A stretch of DNA of 64,000 nt from Paramacrobiotus metropolitanus (GCF_019649055.1 NW_026570266.1:62001-126000); one strand, 5' to 3'; positions 12,901 to 24,729 are shown, counted from the first letter of the stretch. The notes: generated by a model not told the origin, from the sequence alone. Numbers and translations: made by a program.

Positions 12901-13483
12901 TTAAAGATTTTTTTTCTAATTTTAAGTGTCTTCCACCTCCCGGTCATGAATAACATTTCCCGGTAAGGAAGAGGATTATTACAACTAAAATCATGCATTA
13001 AACATATCGTGGTGCTCACCAAAGCTCCGGCTCAACAAAAGTTGTGGTTCTGCTTTTTACTGCAATCTGTTTTTGAGTTTGTTCCTGCAAAATTTGTTTG
13101 CCGGTTGCACGAACTACATAAAAAACACCTTATAGTGTTTCTTGCTTGTGAAGGTTTTGAGTTTCCTAGTTGCTGCGTATTCGATATACTTACTAACTCT
13201 GGAAACGTCTTTGACCCGTTTGACGAAAAACAGTTCGCGGGCTTGCTGGGACCAGACTATCACAATTCACAAACTAAGTGTGGCCGGGTCAAAAGTTATA
13301 TCCACAGAAACAATAACCTGCCGCTGACGGCCAAAGGGTTAAATTTCCTTTCAGGAGTGTTGACGAAGAAACAAGGAGAGACAAGCCAGATCCTTGCATG
13401 GATATACATTTTGTTTTATCGACAACAGCCAGTATACATAACAACAAGCCTGCGCTGGTTTACACTAATAAAAATGATCGAAT
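9970..13483. other. long intergenic region, nothing recognised
   Basis: About 3.5 kb of AT-rich sequence. Several ORFs of 60-160 codons occur on both strands (for example 13009-13494 on plus, starting GTG), but they are biased in composition, lack plausible starts and resemble no family. One perfect hairpin is listed separately at 11903-11933. Confidence 0.3.
11903..11933. repeat. perfect hairpin, 14-bp arms and 3-nt loop
   Basis: CGCGGTAGGTCACT is followed after ACA by its exact reverse complement. The GC-rich stem stands out in AT-rich flanks. It could be a short fold-back transposon remnant or a structured RNA, but nothing else supports either. Confidence 0.55.
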
Positions 13484-14330
13484 TTAAACATTAAAAAAGC
13501 ATCCAAAATCGTTATAGCCACTCGTGGCCTTCGGACGTGCAGGCAGTGTACCAAAAACAGCTGCAGTATTTCCACGGATTACACCTAAACTGAATCGTTG
13601 TCTTAAAAAGGCGGTAGATCGAGGTTCGCCGGTAACTTCACGGATCTTTCTGCCGACGAAACGGATCAGCTCAGCAAAAGGCATTCCGAAAGTTCCGAAC
13701 GTCTCGACTGCCAGCGGGTAAAACAGATATCCCATTTCTTCGATAAAATCGTATGTCCGACGCTTGCTTGCTTCGGCCAGTTGCGCTACACTTCCCGCTT
13801 TCTTCGAGCTGGCATGCACATGAGACACCGCCACAGTATCCCAGCAAGTCGCGTCCCACACAAGCGCTTTACCATCCCGCACAGGAATCAAGGTCATGCC
13901 GTCTGGCCGCTTGTTATTGCGTGCAGACAATCCCACCGGTTCGCTTTGGCAAGGATAACCCGCAATCTCCAAGCACCGTTTAACTTCGCTGTTCAGTTCG
14001 ACGTGCCGCGACCATCTACTTTTACTGCTTGAACAGGACAGTCCATGGTGGCCGTTAATTTCCACATGGCTCCCACAATTCACGCAGTCGTGTTCCTCTA
14101 CAACAGGTAGCCCAAAACGTAGAGCGATGCCCACTCTAACTTCCTCGTCTCGCAGGAATGTACGCAGATTATGTGCTGGGAGGGCATTTAACCAAGCGCC
14201 AGAGTCGCGGTGCAGGGCAGCCAGTAATACGGCCTTTTCCGTTTTATTCGTGGCAGCTAACCTCAACGAGGATACGACACGGTCTATCGGTGGTCGATCC
14301 CATGTTCACTGGAACTTTCTGTTCTCTTCG
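13484..14330 (-). pseudogene. 5'-truncated mobile-element protein, RT-associated C-terminal region
   Basis: A minus-strand frame of about 280 codons matches, in my memory, the C-terminal part of reverse-transcriptase-bearing mobile-element proteins that are widespread in invertebrate genomes. It carries the typical series SGAWLNALP, then VGIALRFGLPV, a zinc-binding-like cluster (CVNC, then HGLSC), then SRHVELN, RPDGMTLIP, LVWDATCWDT, FYPLAVETFG and STAFLRQRFSLGVIRGNTAAVFGTLP. The D in RPDG and the D in VWDAT are spaced like the core of a PD-(D/E)xK nuclease fold, which is inference. The frame is still recognisable upstream of the first ATG (WDRPPIDRVVSS) but meets a TGA just before it, and no RT domain follows, so this is a truncated copy. 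Confidence 0.6.
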
Positions 14331-14636
14331 ATATACATTTTGCTTCTGAATGCTTCAAGCTTAGCGGCGGTAGATAACCAGGTTTATTTCTGCGGTCTTT
14401 AGGGAAATGAACATTTCTACTGGCACGACGGATATCCCTAGAAGACGGATATTGCTAGAAGGTATGACGATAAATGCAGCTTAACCGAGGTTTTTTGTTA
14501 GGCTCCGGTTACATGTAATTTGTAGAGGATTCAAATGATTTTTTTGTAGCCCTTCTCCCGCACAGGTAGCGGTAGAATGCGGTCCGCAGATATTTTATGC
14601 TACATCATGCAGCCTTTACCAGTACGATACGATAAA

Positions 14637-15205
14637 GAAAGCATGGAAATCCTTACAACGCTTATCAAACTGGCGCTGGGATTTTTCATTAGCTGTGGGC
14701 CCGCGCTGAAGCCATAGCTGGGCCCTGTACTCAACGGATACATATACATACAGTAATCGGCGGAAGGGTGCGAGAAAGCTCGGAATGTGTACCAACGCCG
14801 GCTGTATTCGGCTAAAAATTGGTACTACTTCGTGGGAACAGATGGAGCCATTGCCGGTGCCGCGATTCAAACACACCGTCTGCGTTATCAAGAACAGGAA
14901 ATACGACTGCGGTGGCAAGATTACCGAAGAACTGCATGCTGTTGCATTGGAGGTTTACGATACACTAGGAGCTGATGGAGCCAGATGGAGATGGAGCCAT
15001 TGCCGGTGCCGCGATTCAAACACACCGCCTGCGTTATCAAGAACAGGAAATACGACTGCGGTGGCAAGATTACCGAAGAACTGCATGCTGTGCATTGGAG
15101 GTTTACGATACACTAGGCGACACAGGATGGTTGACTGTCAACTTAGCGCCCAGGATGCTGGATTGCTATTGGACTGGGCGGTTACCAGGGAGTCTGAGCA
15201 AGTAA
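14637..15205 (+). pseudogene. kelch-repeat gene relic with frameshifts
   Basis: The plus strand encodes pieces of kelch beta-propeller repeats: AWKSLQRLSNWRW, then YIHTVIGGRVRESSEC, then SWEQMEPLPVPRFKHTVCV with the YDCGG and LEVYDTLG that complete a blade. The pieces lie in more than one frame. Frame is lost between the VIGG segment and the SWEQM segment, and again in the second copy of the duplicated block (one base missing after HAV, at about 15091). Kelch repeats normally form substrate-binding propellers, often in BTB-kelch ubiquitin ligase adaptors. Here no N-terminal partner domain is visible. The most likely reading is a decayed fragment of a kelch gene. Confidence 0.5.
14841..15117 (+). 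repeat. tandem duplication of a kelch-coding block
   Basis: Two copies of the same block lie almost end to end: 14841-14969 (129 bp) and 14990-15117 (128 bp), separated by 20 bp that partly repeat the junction. I see only a single base substitution (CGTCTG versus CGCCTG) and one missing T in the second copy. The near identity points to a recent duplication of a segment coding for one kelch blade. Confidence 0.85.
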
Positions 15206-15904
15206 TAACCGCCCTTGCTGTCAATCTGGATGGCGACATCCCCTCAGCCATCACCGACTAAAGCGCCTCTTACATCACGTGCAAACATCTCTGGTTTCTC
15301 AAGTGATGCACGTTTTATTTCTCATGTGAAAGTGTACAAGTGACATCTGGCAACATGAATGGAAGTAAAGCCGTCAGGGAAGGCTCCCGTTTTCTCCGAT
15401 GCGTACTTGAACTGCGTCTCCATAATATAGTGAATGTTTAACTTTCCCGCGACGGTACACCAAGCAGCGCGAGCCTTTTTTTGAAAACATGTGTTTGTTG
15501 AGAGCGTTAGCTCGGTGATTTGCAGGAAAACTATACACTCTAATCGGCAGTTAGCAGACGGCAACAAAATTCCTTGAAGCTGCAAAAGTTATTGACGTAG
15601 TTGTTCGTGTGCTTAAATCAGTAAGAGAAAACAAAAAGAAGCAGAACTTCATCGTTCACGTATCTTTATTTTGTGAATTATTCTCATTTTCGAACGATGA
15701 TCTTACCACCGGCAACTGGATTTGTGTTCCTTTCATCGCTTGTATTTCTTTTAAGAGACTTCTACGCCACACTACATCACAAAAGCACGCAGGCATTACG
15801 CCGAAGCGGTACATGATGCACATCCAAACAATACACTCGGTCAGCCGCAGCGATATACCGGGCAGTTGGAGGTGGTCGGACAGGAACAGTCCCACCATGG
15901 AATA
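15206..15904. other. intergenic, nothing recognised
   Basis: No convincing gene. Short antisense frames (for example 15322-15585, minus) exist without recognisable domains or splice context. Confidence 0.3.
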
Positions 15905-16055
15905 TGGGAACACCTATCCGTAGAATAACAGGCGATGTGCGATCAGCAAGACTAACCTAATATTATTTAAGTAGCTCTGATGGGAACACCGATCGGTAGT
16001 CTAACGGGCAAAGGGCGATCAGCAAGACTAACCAAATATTAATAAGTCGCTCTGA
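15905..16055. repeat. two-copy direct repeat of about 76 bp
   Basis: Copy one (15905-15980) and copy two (15981-16055) are directly adjacent. They share TGGGAACACC at the start, GCGATCAGCAAGACTAACC in the middle and GCTCTGA at the end, with several substitutions between. It is an older local duplication with no coding content. Confidence 0.7.
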
Positions 16056-16371
16056 TATTGTTTTGTCCGCATAATCCGTTTGGACGCATAATCCGCAGCA
16101 TTCACAGTTGCTGCATACAATGATACGCGCAAGCATTCGAGGCAGAAAATAACGGTAACTTGGTAACCCTTCCTTAGTGCTTGAAACAAAGCATCTAACT
16201 ACAAGAATAATTCTGAATACTTGCTAGTATGATGCGAATATGACCAAAAACAGCAATTACAGCATACAGAAAACAGCATCGATTACGGTTGCACTGCGAA
16301 TCCTAGCAACATACAGTATCCGGTCCGGTTCATTATAGTATTATCGATCACGGATGTTTCGGTTATGCAAA

Positions 16372-16400
16372 TATATTTAAGCGTATATACTGGGCTCAGT
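16372..16400 (+). promoter_or_regulatory. candidate core promoter (TATA plus TCAGT initiator) for the F-box gene at 16.6 kb
   Basis: TATATTTAA at 16372-16380 is followed by TCAGT at 16396-16400. The A of the initiator lies 26 bases after the first T of the TATA box, the spacing expected for an RNA polymerase II core promoter of the arthropod-like TATA/Inr type. The first ATG of the downstream F-box gene is at 16633, leaving a leader of about 235 nt. Confidence 0.35.
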
Positions 16401-16632
16401 CACAGAGCACTTTTAGAGCGAGCTTCCTCGCTATCCACTATGCGGGTTCCAGGCGCAAAGGCCAAAGAAATAAGCTAGTTTAAAATTTTTTCCGCTATGG
16501 GACTAAACCTGTTTTTCGCGTTTTAGGTATGCTGTTTTCGTACGTCCTTTCTCTGTTTTGAGCTTTGAAGAAGCTTGTAGCAACCTTTTTGTTACGTTTC
16601 CAGATTTTTTCCACTTGGTAAATTCTCACAAA

Positions 16633-18324
16633 ATGGCGGGAGCTTCACAGAAAATCACCGGCGACTATGCATCATGTTCTTTTGACGATTTACCTGAGGA
16701 ATCTGTACTGCACATCTTCGGCTTCCTGGATATCATCGATCTCTCCAACTGCGCAGTGTAAGTGCCGGCGGTATTTGGTAAACCAATCGGCTACTTAATT
16801 ACTGCGAATATAAGAGGTCTGCGTGCTCGAAGAAGCGTTAAATTTACTGGCATGGCATGCGAAAACAGCTGAAGAAATACTGTAAGCGTAAGAAATACGG
16901 TTATTTGATTGCGTAACTACGAGTACAGACTGCACATATTTTACTGAATATTGCTCGTCCATGCTACGGGTACCGCAAACGAAAAGGTCGCCTGCCAATT
17001 TCTTGGACAGGTTCAGGGCAACAAATTGTGCCCCGACTCGCTCAACCAACAGTTTTATTGCAGTGTCTGCAAGCGTTGGCGATACCTAAACCGAACTTTT
17101 GACCTGCAAAAGACCGTCATCTTCGATCTCGACAAGTGGAAAATGCGCACTCCGTGGGCGATGAGTCCCCGACCACTCGTTTCCGAAGACATAGATCCGG
17201 GAGTGCGTTACCTGTGGGAGAAGCAAGAACACACATGGCGCCGACAACTGGTCCAACGCCACCTAACGCCAAAAACCCGCAATGTCATTTTCCGCCGCCC
17301 AACTGGAGCGCCAGCTCCTGAGCCACGTTGGTACCGTTTCTGTTGGACAGATCCGCAGGAAAATGAAGTGTCTCTGGACCGACCGGTGTGGTGGAAATAC
17401 TATTGCTCCGATATTCAAGGCGTGGTGCAGGACATTTTGCGGTATTCTTCGGACTGTGGGATGGAGGTTGCCGGAGGATATGTGGTCACACTGCAGGACG
17501 TCCATCTGTGCGCTGACGAGCTGCAACAGTGTAATTTCGGGCGGTTTGTGAAGGCGGTCAAGTTGGAGCGCGTCACCATGCGCTGCCATTTATCTTCTGG
17601 ATGGTTCTCATCGCTGGTTCGACTATCACAGGTAACTTAGCCGATATCTAAAGTTTTTTAACAGGATGACCTTTATTCCTCTTCTTACGTTGTAGTATTT
17701 GGTGTTGCATTTATAACCTTAACTAGATAATACGTGGTTGCGAAATGAAAATCGTTTTTGTTGACAGGTTATTCTGACTCTGTTTATCGAGAACGCCGCT
17801 GTGTCAAACGGGAACGGATCGCGGTCGTCGGAAGCCCACCAACTGCCTCAAGATGACGATTACACAACGTTTGAGTTCTTTAGCCGATTCGTGCCGGTAA
17901 CCTTCACAGCCGAAGAAGAAGATTTTATCGCAAATAAATTGCTCTCCGAAGATACCATTGGCTTTGTATTGGCATACTTTTTATACGAGTACGTAACGAT
18001 GACAACGTACTCGTTAACCAAGCTTTTGCAGCTTTTTCATGGTGTTAACATTACTTTGGCGCTTTAATGTAAAACGCAGTAAGAGATTTTCAGGCTTTTA
18101 TGGTGCATCTGCTTTGTAGGTGCGCGGAAATGCCGGAAGACGTCGAGCTGGACGTACATTCACCAATAAATTCCTTGGGCTTAACGCTAGACCGTATCCG
18201 CACATTCCCTCGCTGGCTACAGTATCTCATGCTGCAGTTGCTGAAGGATCCCTCCCTATCCGTCTATCCCGTCGACTGTCGAGCGAATCGGGCTAAGAAA
18301 CTGGCAGCTGATGTTGTTATTTGA
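16633..18324 (+). CDS. F-box protein, family A (copy 1)
   Basis: Four exons join in phase with GT-AG borders: 16633-16757, 17064-17631, 17768-17992 and 18094-18324. The N-terminus is a canonical F-box: FDDLPEESVLHIFGFLDIID, then SNCAV across the first intron to VCKRWRYL. F-box proteins bind Skp1 and recruit substrates to SCF ubiquitin ligases. The remaining ~340 residues are a family-specific substrate domain (EPRWYRFCW, VVTLQDVHLCADELQQC, EEEDFIANKLLS, LGLTLDRIRTFPRWLQYL) that I cannot assign to WD40, LRR or kelch. The same architecture appears in the minus-strand gene at 29.4-31.6 kb. The start at 16633 is the first ATG in frame. A candidate TATA/Inr promoter lies 235 bp upstream. The frame is intact, so the gene is probably functional. 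Confidence 0.75.
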
Positions 18325-18880
18325 TTAATAAATCTGAATTTCTTGCCGTTGTTCTTCGCGAGATGTGAGCTAAGTGATAATTATTGCCTGTATTTGAGTA
18401 CCGTATATGTAAAAACTATCATTGTATTGTAGATATGTAGATCATTGATGTACAGTATGTACGGTATATGAGTACTGACAATAAGCGCTCTGTCAATTGA
18501 ACTGTATGAGCACCCGGAAAGCTCAGCACGTATTTTCCACTACTCCGACAAACTGCTCTGTTATGCTCTTATCAGTTATCGTAAATAAAAATTGCATAAA
18601 ATCGAAGACTAAAAGTGTCAATTTCAATATCGAAAACAGAACGTTTTGAACTTCTACCGTACTATGAAACTACCAAGTACCAACCAGTTAACTGGCATCA
18701 AGTTTAATTTTGAAGACCGACATCTGTGACATTTTTTGACGGAACTAATTGTGGTAGCGTTGCGCGTTGAAAAATTAATAATACTAAAAAATTAATAATA
18801 CAGTTCAGTGATGCTTGATCAAAGTATTACAGAGGATGTACGAAACATGTCAGCCTTGTATGATATCGCTTCCTTCTGCA
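18325..18880. other. short intergenic region between convergent genes
   Basis: The plus-strand F-box gene ends at 18324 and the minus-strand family-B gene ends at 18881, so this 556-bp AT-rich gap must contain both 3' ends. Nothing else is recognised. Confidence 0.4.
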
Positions 18881-21800
18881 TCAGACGTTGTAGTGTCCGT
18901 CCAGTATGTGAGCGGCTAAAGGACACAGCATGGTCGCATCAAGTTCTCGCAAGTCCACGCCATCCCACCACTCTTCACCACATTTCGGGTGGAAGCTGCT
19001 AAACCTACCGAATAAAAACCTTAATATGACGGTAAACGAGCATAGCGTTATCAACCGTAAATTCATCTGCATACTGACAGTTTAAGAAACAAACGAATTC
19101 CAGTCCATTCGTCAGGATATGGCAGTGTCCGCACCCAGCGCGAATGCACCGACGTAACCTTTTCACATATGGCCTGAGTAACGACCGGGCAGTGGTCGTT
19201 GAAGGCGGCGAGGAGCCGTCGGCGATGCTCGGTGGTCGTTTCCGTAGAGCGGAAGCGCAGACACGGAACGAGCACATGTAAGCGGTCTGTATAATTTCTG
19301 AGAGTTTTTTCGTACTCCTGCCATGATCCTGTCTGCTGAAACAGTTTACTCAGCAGGGAGTAATCGCCGCAAAAATCAGATGCGTCGTAGTGAATTAGCA
19401 CCAACTCGTCACACACTCTCAGCAAAGTCGACACGGTCTTGCATTCAATTTGGTCATCACTGGGGTATTGGTCCAGACCAAGCAGAGCGCTTTGCCGAAA
19501 ACCGACGGAATCCTGAGCGTTCTTTGCGATTATTTTTTCCAGATGAATGTTTTTGACTGTTAGAATGTGGCAGGTAACTTCCTGGAGGTAAGATAAAATA
19601 TTGCTGAATGAGCTGGCGCGTCCTGCCTTTTCAATAAAGGACACCGTTCGAGTAGAATGAGAAATGGTCCGATCCAACATTTGTATGCATTTCAATTCCA
19701 GAATTTGGTTTTCAAAAGAATAGTTCTCGTTTCCGGGCACCCACAGGCTGAGCAGTCGGATGTCGAATACAACATGCTGGTTGCTGGCTTTGTTGTCAAG
19801 CAAAAGCGCCCAGAGCGCGCAAACCCTGTTCATTAGTAAGATAACGGTCAGCCGCTGCATAACGGAAACAAACAAACCATTAAATTACGGTACCAAACCT
19901 GTGTGGTTACGGTCAAGCGGATTCCCAAACACTTATCGTGTTTGTGTTTTTTTTTATTGCATCCCGTAGAAATTATTTTAAATATTCTGAGTGTATTTTA
20001 GTTTTATGACGCATCAAAAAATCCATCATTTTCTCTTAGCCAAGCTTTGAAAGCAAAGAACACACACTATATGCTTTTTTATTCTGACATTCACGGAACA
20101 ACGCAGCAAAAAGCCTGCGCTTGTAGGCATTTATGGAAAAAGATTACAACGTACTTATAGAAAAAGTTGGCGTTCTTACACTGGCTGTATAAGATCTACA
20201 ACCACGAAGCATACCGTCCGCCGAGGTATATGGTCGAAATGATCGATTTCACGGAGTTCGGAGCGCGGTACAACCTGCGGAACCCGACGAGAATTGCTGC
20301 CCGTGCCAAGAAAAAGATCGGAGAAGGGACGCTGGCTATGCGACTAAAGAATATCTTTGAGCGCATACAAAAAGTTAACATGCAGATACTCAGTGCTGAT
20401 GGTGTGGGATTTTTCAAATTTGCTCTCCGAACTGTTGATCTGTCCTGACAATTCTTTTTTTTGTTTAGCTTATTACCGACCAGACGTTGAAGTCCCGTTT
20501 AGCGGGTCTGCTCCTGATGTAATAATAATAATAATAATAATGATGCATTAACGCTTAGAATTTCCGCAACCGGATGTTGTGGGCATGCCGCACTACAGAA
20601 AAATTTTTCTAACCTTGGGCGTTGATTGTTGTTGAATTTGTATTTTCGCAGCAACACCAAAACGAAACTGACTGACTGTACTGTACAAAGTGTTTAATAT
20701 GCACTATACACCACGAAAAGGTTTTCAGAAATGCACGAAAACCATAGTTTCGTTAGACGCGTAAGGCTCTAGTACCATATACCGACATAATTCTAATAAT
20801 ATTATTTTGTAAGTATCGGCATTAATTAATAATAAGAATTAAATAGGCATTTTTACTGATTATAAGGTACAATAATTTTTGTCCTGCTAACGAAAGTCTG
20901 CAGCTTGCTTACCGAATTGTAGTTAACCGAGTAACGGTATCCAGATTAAAGAGAATACAAGCCATGACTGGATGTGGAAGATCAGTAATGTTTACCTCTT
21001 CCGCTTCGACATCTGCAAATTAAAATGTAGTGGAACAATTCCACGGCAAATCAACGCTGTAGTTTCAGCTAGCTTAACATAATACGGTAATTGCGAATGA
21101 TGTATGCTTGGCCTAGATTTCACTTACCATGTTGAAGCGAATCGAGATCCATGATATTCGCCAGTCGCGATTGGTGCTCGGTAAGATAATTTTGATACGC
21201 TTCCTTCAGTGAATTCTCGTTCCAGAACATACTGTGTCCAGAATAATCACCATGAATTTCAGCGCAAATAAATGTCACCGTATCAGTTCCGGCTCGAATA
21301 AACATACGACCACTGAGACTGAACTGAAAATTCGGGCTCGCCCCCTTGTGCCGCCCAGCACAGTAGAAAAACAAGTGGTGCGCGTCCACGAATCGTTCAA
21401 ATTCACATGTGCTACTGCACAAACTGTTACTACTTCCCAACGCTATCTGGCATGTCCGCGCAGCAAACTTGGGCAGCAGGTTAATACCATGCAACATTTG
21501 CGCCCTCTCAAAGCGGACTACATGTTTGCGGTAGAGGAACCCGTTGGTACGTCCAAGGAAACTTGGTTCTTTATCCGGATTCGGCATGGATAGCGTCAGT
21601 TGACTAATATGCGCAACACAGTATCCTGCTTGATTTCCGTAGGGACCGTACAGACTGATAAGGTAAAAAAAGTGGCAGATGTATTCATATATGATTCCTG
21701 TTCGGAAAATCGTAGGACCACCATCGCCATCCCGCATCGCTATGTGCAGGAAATTGCCGGGGAACGACTTCCAGGGGGGTTGGAAATTGTGGGGCCAAAG

Positions 21801-21995
21801 ATGCTTGCAGTGGATTCATTGGGCACTGGTGGTGGTGGCATCGAAGTCAATGTAGAAGTAGTCCCCGTCAATATCCTGAACGTACCCCAGCCACCATTGG
21901 TCGTTGTCCCGCCGAACTAGCACCGTATTCCCGTAGTTGACATCCCGCGCACCCGATTGAAGTTCACGAAGATACCGTGATAATAGCAATTTCAT
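18881..21995 (-). pseudogene. Tudor-like/F-box protein, family B (copy 1), with an in-frame TGA
   Basis: Minus-strand exons are 21995-21128, 21012-20913, 19825-19079 and 19004-18881, all phase-compatible. Exon 1 starts MKLLLSRYLRELQ and holds a small beta-barrel-like module (VNYGNTVLVRRDNDQWWLGY, then DIDGDYFYIDFD) resembling Tudor/SH3-like chromatin readers. A domain follows containing FICAEIHGDYSGHSMFWNE. Exon 2 is an F-box (ITDLPHPVMACILFNLD, then RLTTIR), completed by VCALW at the start of exon 3. Exons 3-4 form a ~290-aa family-specific C-terminus. At 21816-21818 a TGA replaces a Trp that is TGG in the plus-strand paralogue, and the frame continues normally afterwards. The copy is therefore a recent pseudogene, a polymorphic null or a sequencing error. 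A LINE tail sits in intron 2. Confidence 0.7.
20167..20541 (+). mobile_element. 3' end of a non-LTR retrotransposon (LINE) in an intron
   Basis: The plus-strand frame to 20448 ends with a pattern typical of the C-terminus of LINE reverse-transcriptase proteins: RYNLRNPTR, then a small hydrophobic/aromatic series and FKFALR just before the stop. About 70 bp downstream the sequence closes with a short (TAA)n run (about 20519-20541), as seen at the 3' ends of several LINE clades. The upstream part is missing (5' truncation). It lies antisense in intron 2 of the family-B F-box gene. Confidence 0.45.
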
Positions 21996-22325
21996 GGTGA
22001 TCGGAAAATGTATGCCGAGCCTAATATTTTTGCATTCGAGGAATAAAAAGATAACTGATGAATAAGACCGCGGTTTTGCCACCGGCGGCCTAAGAGAACA
22101 CTCCCGGATATATGATCTCAGTTGAGGCTGTCTTTCAGGCAAAATTAGAGAAAGACGTCTCGGTTCTCGACAACGAAATGAAGCAATGCCACTAGAATAT
22201 ACAAAGCCAAGAAAAGAATATCTAAGTAGGTCACGTAGCCCCACCCCAGGTATATTCTGATGGCTTTGGGTAAAGCCATTATAGAGTATACGCACCTGTC
22301 CTTGGATTTTCTGGTCTAACACGCT

Positions 22326-23935
22326 TGTGACCGGCAAAAATGTCCCCCCTGTCCCCCCGGACATTTTTGCCGTGTCCCCCCTGCCACCATCGCCAAAATG
22401 GTAACCCTTTGGCCAGAATGGTGACTTGGGGGACCTACCACGGAAAGCTGATTTTCAGGTCAATCGATGACCTCTGGCAAACTACCACCAGCGTTACCAC
22501 AGCGTTACCAGTCAAAAAAACCGGAAACGCTGTCCACTGAAGCGACAGCGGTGTCGGGCATGGGGGACATTATTGCCGGAGTAAATTACCATGTGTCCGG
22601 TATGGGGGACAATATTGCCGGAGTGAATAACTTGGTGTCCGGTATGTGGGACATTATTGCCGGGGGGAATTACTAGGTGTCCGTTATGGGGGACATTATT
22701 GCCGGAGTGAATAACTAGGTGTCCGGTATGGGGGACATTATTGCCGGAGTGAATAACTAGGTGTCCGGTATGGGGGACATTATTGCCCGAGTGAATAACT
22801 AGGTGTCCGGTATGGGGGACATTATTGCCGGAGTGAATTACTAGGTGTCCGGTATGGGGGACATTATTGCCGGAAAGAAATTAGTGGTGTCGGGCATGGG
22901 GGACATTATTGCCGGAAAGAAATTAGTGGTGTCCGGCATGGGGGACATTATTGCCGGAACGAAATTAGTGGTGTCGGGCATGGGGGACATTATTGCCGGA
23001 ACGAATTTAGTGGTGTCCGGCATGGGGGACATTATTGCCGGAACGAAATTAGTGGTGTCCGGCATGGGGGACATTATTGCCGGAACGAAATTAGTGGTGT
23101 CGGGCATGGGGGACATTATTGCGGGAACAAAGTTACTAGTATCGGGCATGGGGGACATTATTGCGGGAACAAAATTACTAGCATCGGGCATGAGGGACAT
23201 TATTGCCGGAACGAAATTAGTGGTGTCCGGCATGGGGGACATTGTTGCGGGAACAAAATTAGTGGTGTCCGGCATGGGGGACATTATTGCCGGAACGAAA
23301 TTAGTGGTGTCGGGCATGGGGGACATTGTTGCGGGAACAAAATTAGTGGTGTCCGGCATGGGGGACATTATTGCCGGAACGAAATTAGTGGTGTCGGGCA
23401 TGGGGGACATTATTGCGGGAACAAAGTTACTAGTATCGGGCATGGGGGACATTATTGCGGGAACAAAATTACTAGCATCGGGCATGAGGGACATTATTGC
23501 CGGAACGAATTTAGTGGTGTCCGGCATGGGGGACATTATTGCCGGAACGAAATTAGTGGTGTCGGGCATGGGGGACATTGTTGCGGGAACAAAATTAGTG
23601 GTGTCCGGCATGGGGGACATTATTGCCGGAACGAAATTAGTGGTGTCGGGCATGGGGGACATTGTTGCGGGAACAAAATTACTAGTATCGGGCATGAGGG
23701 ACATTATTGCCGGAACGAATTTAGTGGTGTACGGTATGGGTGACATTATTGCCGGAACGAATTTAGTGGTGTCAGGAATGGGGGACATTATTGCCGGATT
23801 GAATAGTGATGAATTACTAGGTGTTCGGTAAGGGGGGCATTTTTGCTGGAGTGCATTACTAGGTGTCCGGTAAGGGGGACATTATTGCCGGAGTGACTTA
23901 CTTGGTGTCCGGTAAGGGGACATTATTTACTGAAC
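22326..23935 (+). repeat. 42-bp minisatellite array A with ~225-bp end module
   Basis: A unique module (about 22326-22550) starts at TGTGACCGG and begins with a perfect hairpin (14-bp arms CGGCAAAAATGTCC and its complement, 22332-22372). It is followed by roughly 33 tandem units of 42 bp sharing GGGGGACATTATTGCCGG. Early and late units end GTGAATAACTAG, and the central ones end in ACGAAATTAGTG variants. Because 42 is divisible by 3, the central part is open on both strands (peptide VVSGMGDIIAGTKL on plus, MSPMPDTTNFVPAI on minus). The end module recurs twice, inverted, in array B, so the whole unit behaves like a dispersed element. The array begins ~330 bp upstream of the family-B start codon at 21995. 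Confidence 0.85.
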
Positions 23936-24729
23936 GAGATTAATGGTTTGAAGGTTAAGAATGGACTGGATTATATCAGGTTGAGTGTGATCACAGCTGT
24001 GTTATAATTCAGTTTGAGGAGCATTTCTGAATCATGCAGTCGTGCGATTAGTACTTCTATGTCATGTCAGTTGCTTAATCTTTAATGGCGCTTAAACATA
24101 AGTCGTCAAATTTTTTGCGGCAGCCACTGTCTTAAAATTTCGTATAACTAAGAAAAGTACTGTAATAGAATAACCTATACGCTGGCTGTATTTTGGTCCA
24201 CCAAAAGATAACTAAAAATTCAGAAGTGCTGAAGTGTAATTAACGTTATTTCCGGTCAACTATAACATTATTTTAATCCGAAAAAGTCTGCAATTATCAC
24301 GGTGTCGGTGGCGGTGCGTTTCGCTTTAAACTAGCCTATAAATCACTTAGGCAACATACGAAGTTAACACAGCTTTGTTACAACCAAAGCAGTTCCTTCC
24401 GGCTTTCTGTTATTCTTCTTGCCCCTTATAGGTGTGAAACTTTATTTCAAACCTAGCATTATTAGATCCGGATGTTTTGCTTGATCAGTAGGGAATAAAA
24501 GCGCAATTAACTGGATCAAGAATTGTGGCTCTGATGTGTTTATAACGGCCAATATTAGTCCATTTATTATAGAACTGGTAGTGACGTCGTTCGGTCGTTA
24601 TCTTCTCTCTGCTATGCTGCCTATGCACACACTTCGCTGAACGCCTTGTAAGTTTTACGCTTCCGCAAGTCCCACTCTGAGATTCAACTCGTACGGGGGC
24701 TACCGTAATTATGTGTGTGGTTTAATTTA
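23936..24729. other. intergenic, nothing recognised
   Basis: AT-rich sequence between minisatellite array A and the small palindromic element. No gene seen. Confidence 0.3.

Noticed and set aside
13009-13494. 161-codon plus-strand ORF
   Set aside because: Starts with GTG, no recognisable domain, composition like the surrounding AT-rich DNA; kept out of the gene list.
20167-20448. Independent host gene on the plus strand
   Set aside because: The YNLRN and terminal FK-ALR pattern plus the downstream (TAA)n run fit a truncated LINE tail inside an intron.
22841-23831. Long ORFs of 315 and 328 codons on opposite strands
   Set aside because: They come from a 42-bp tandem repeat whose length is a multiple of three. 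Outer units contain stops, and there is no promoter, splice or domain evidence, so I treat them as minisatellite artefacts.
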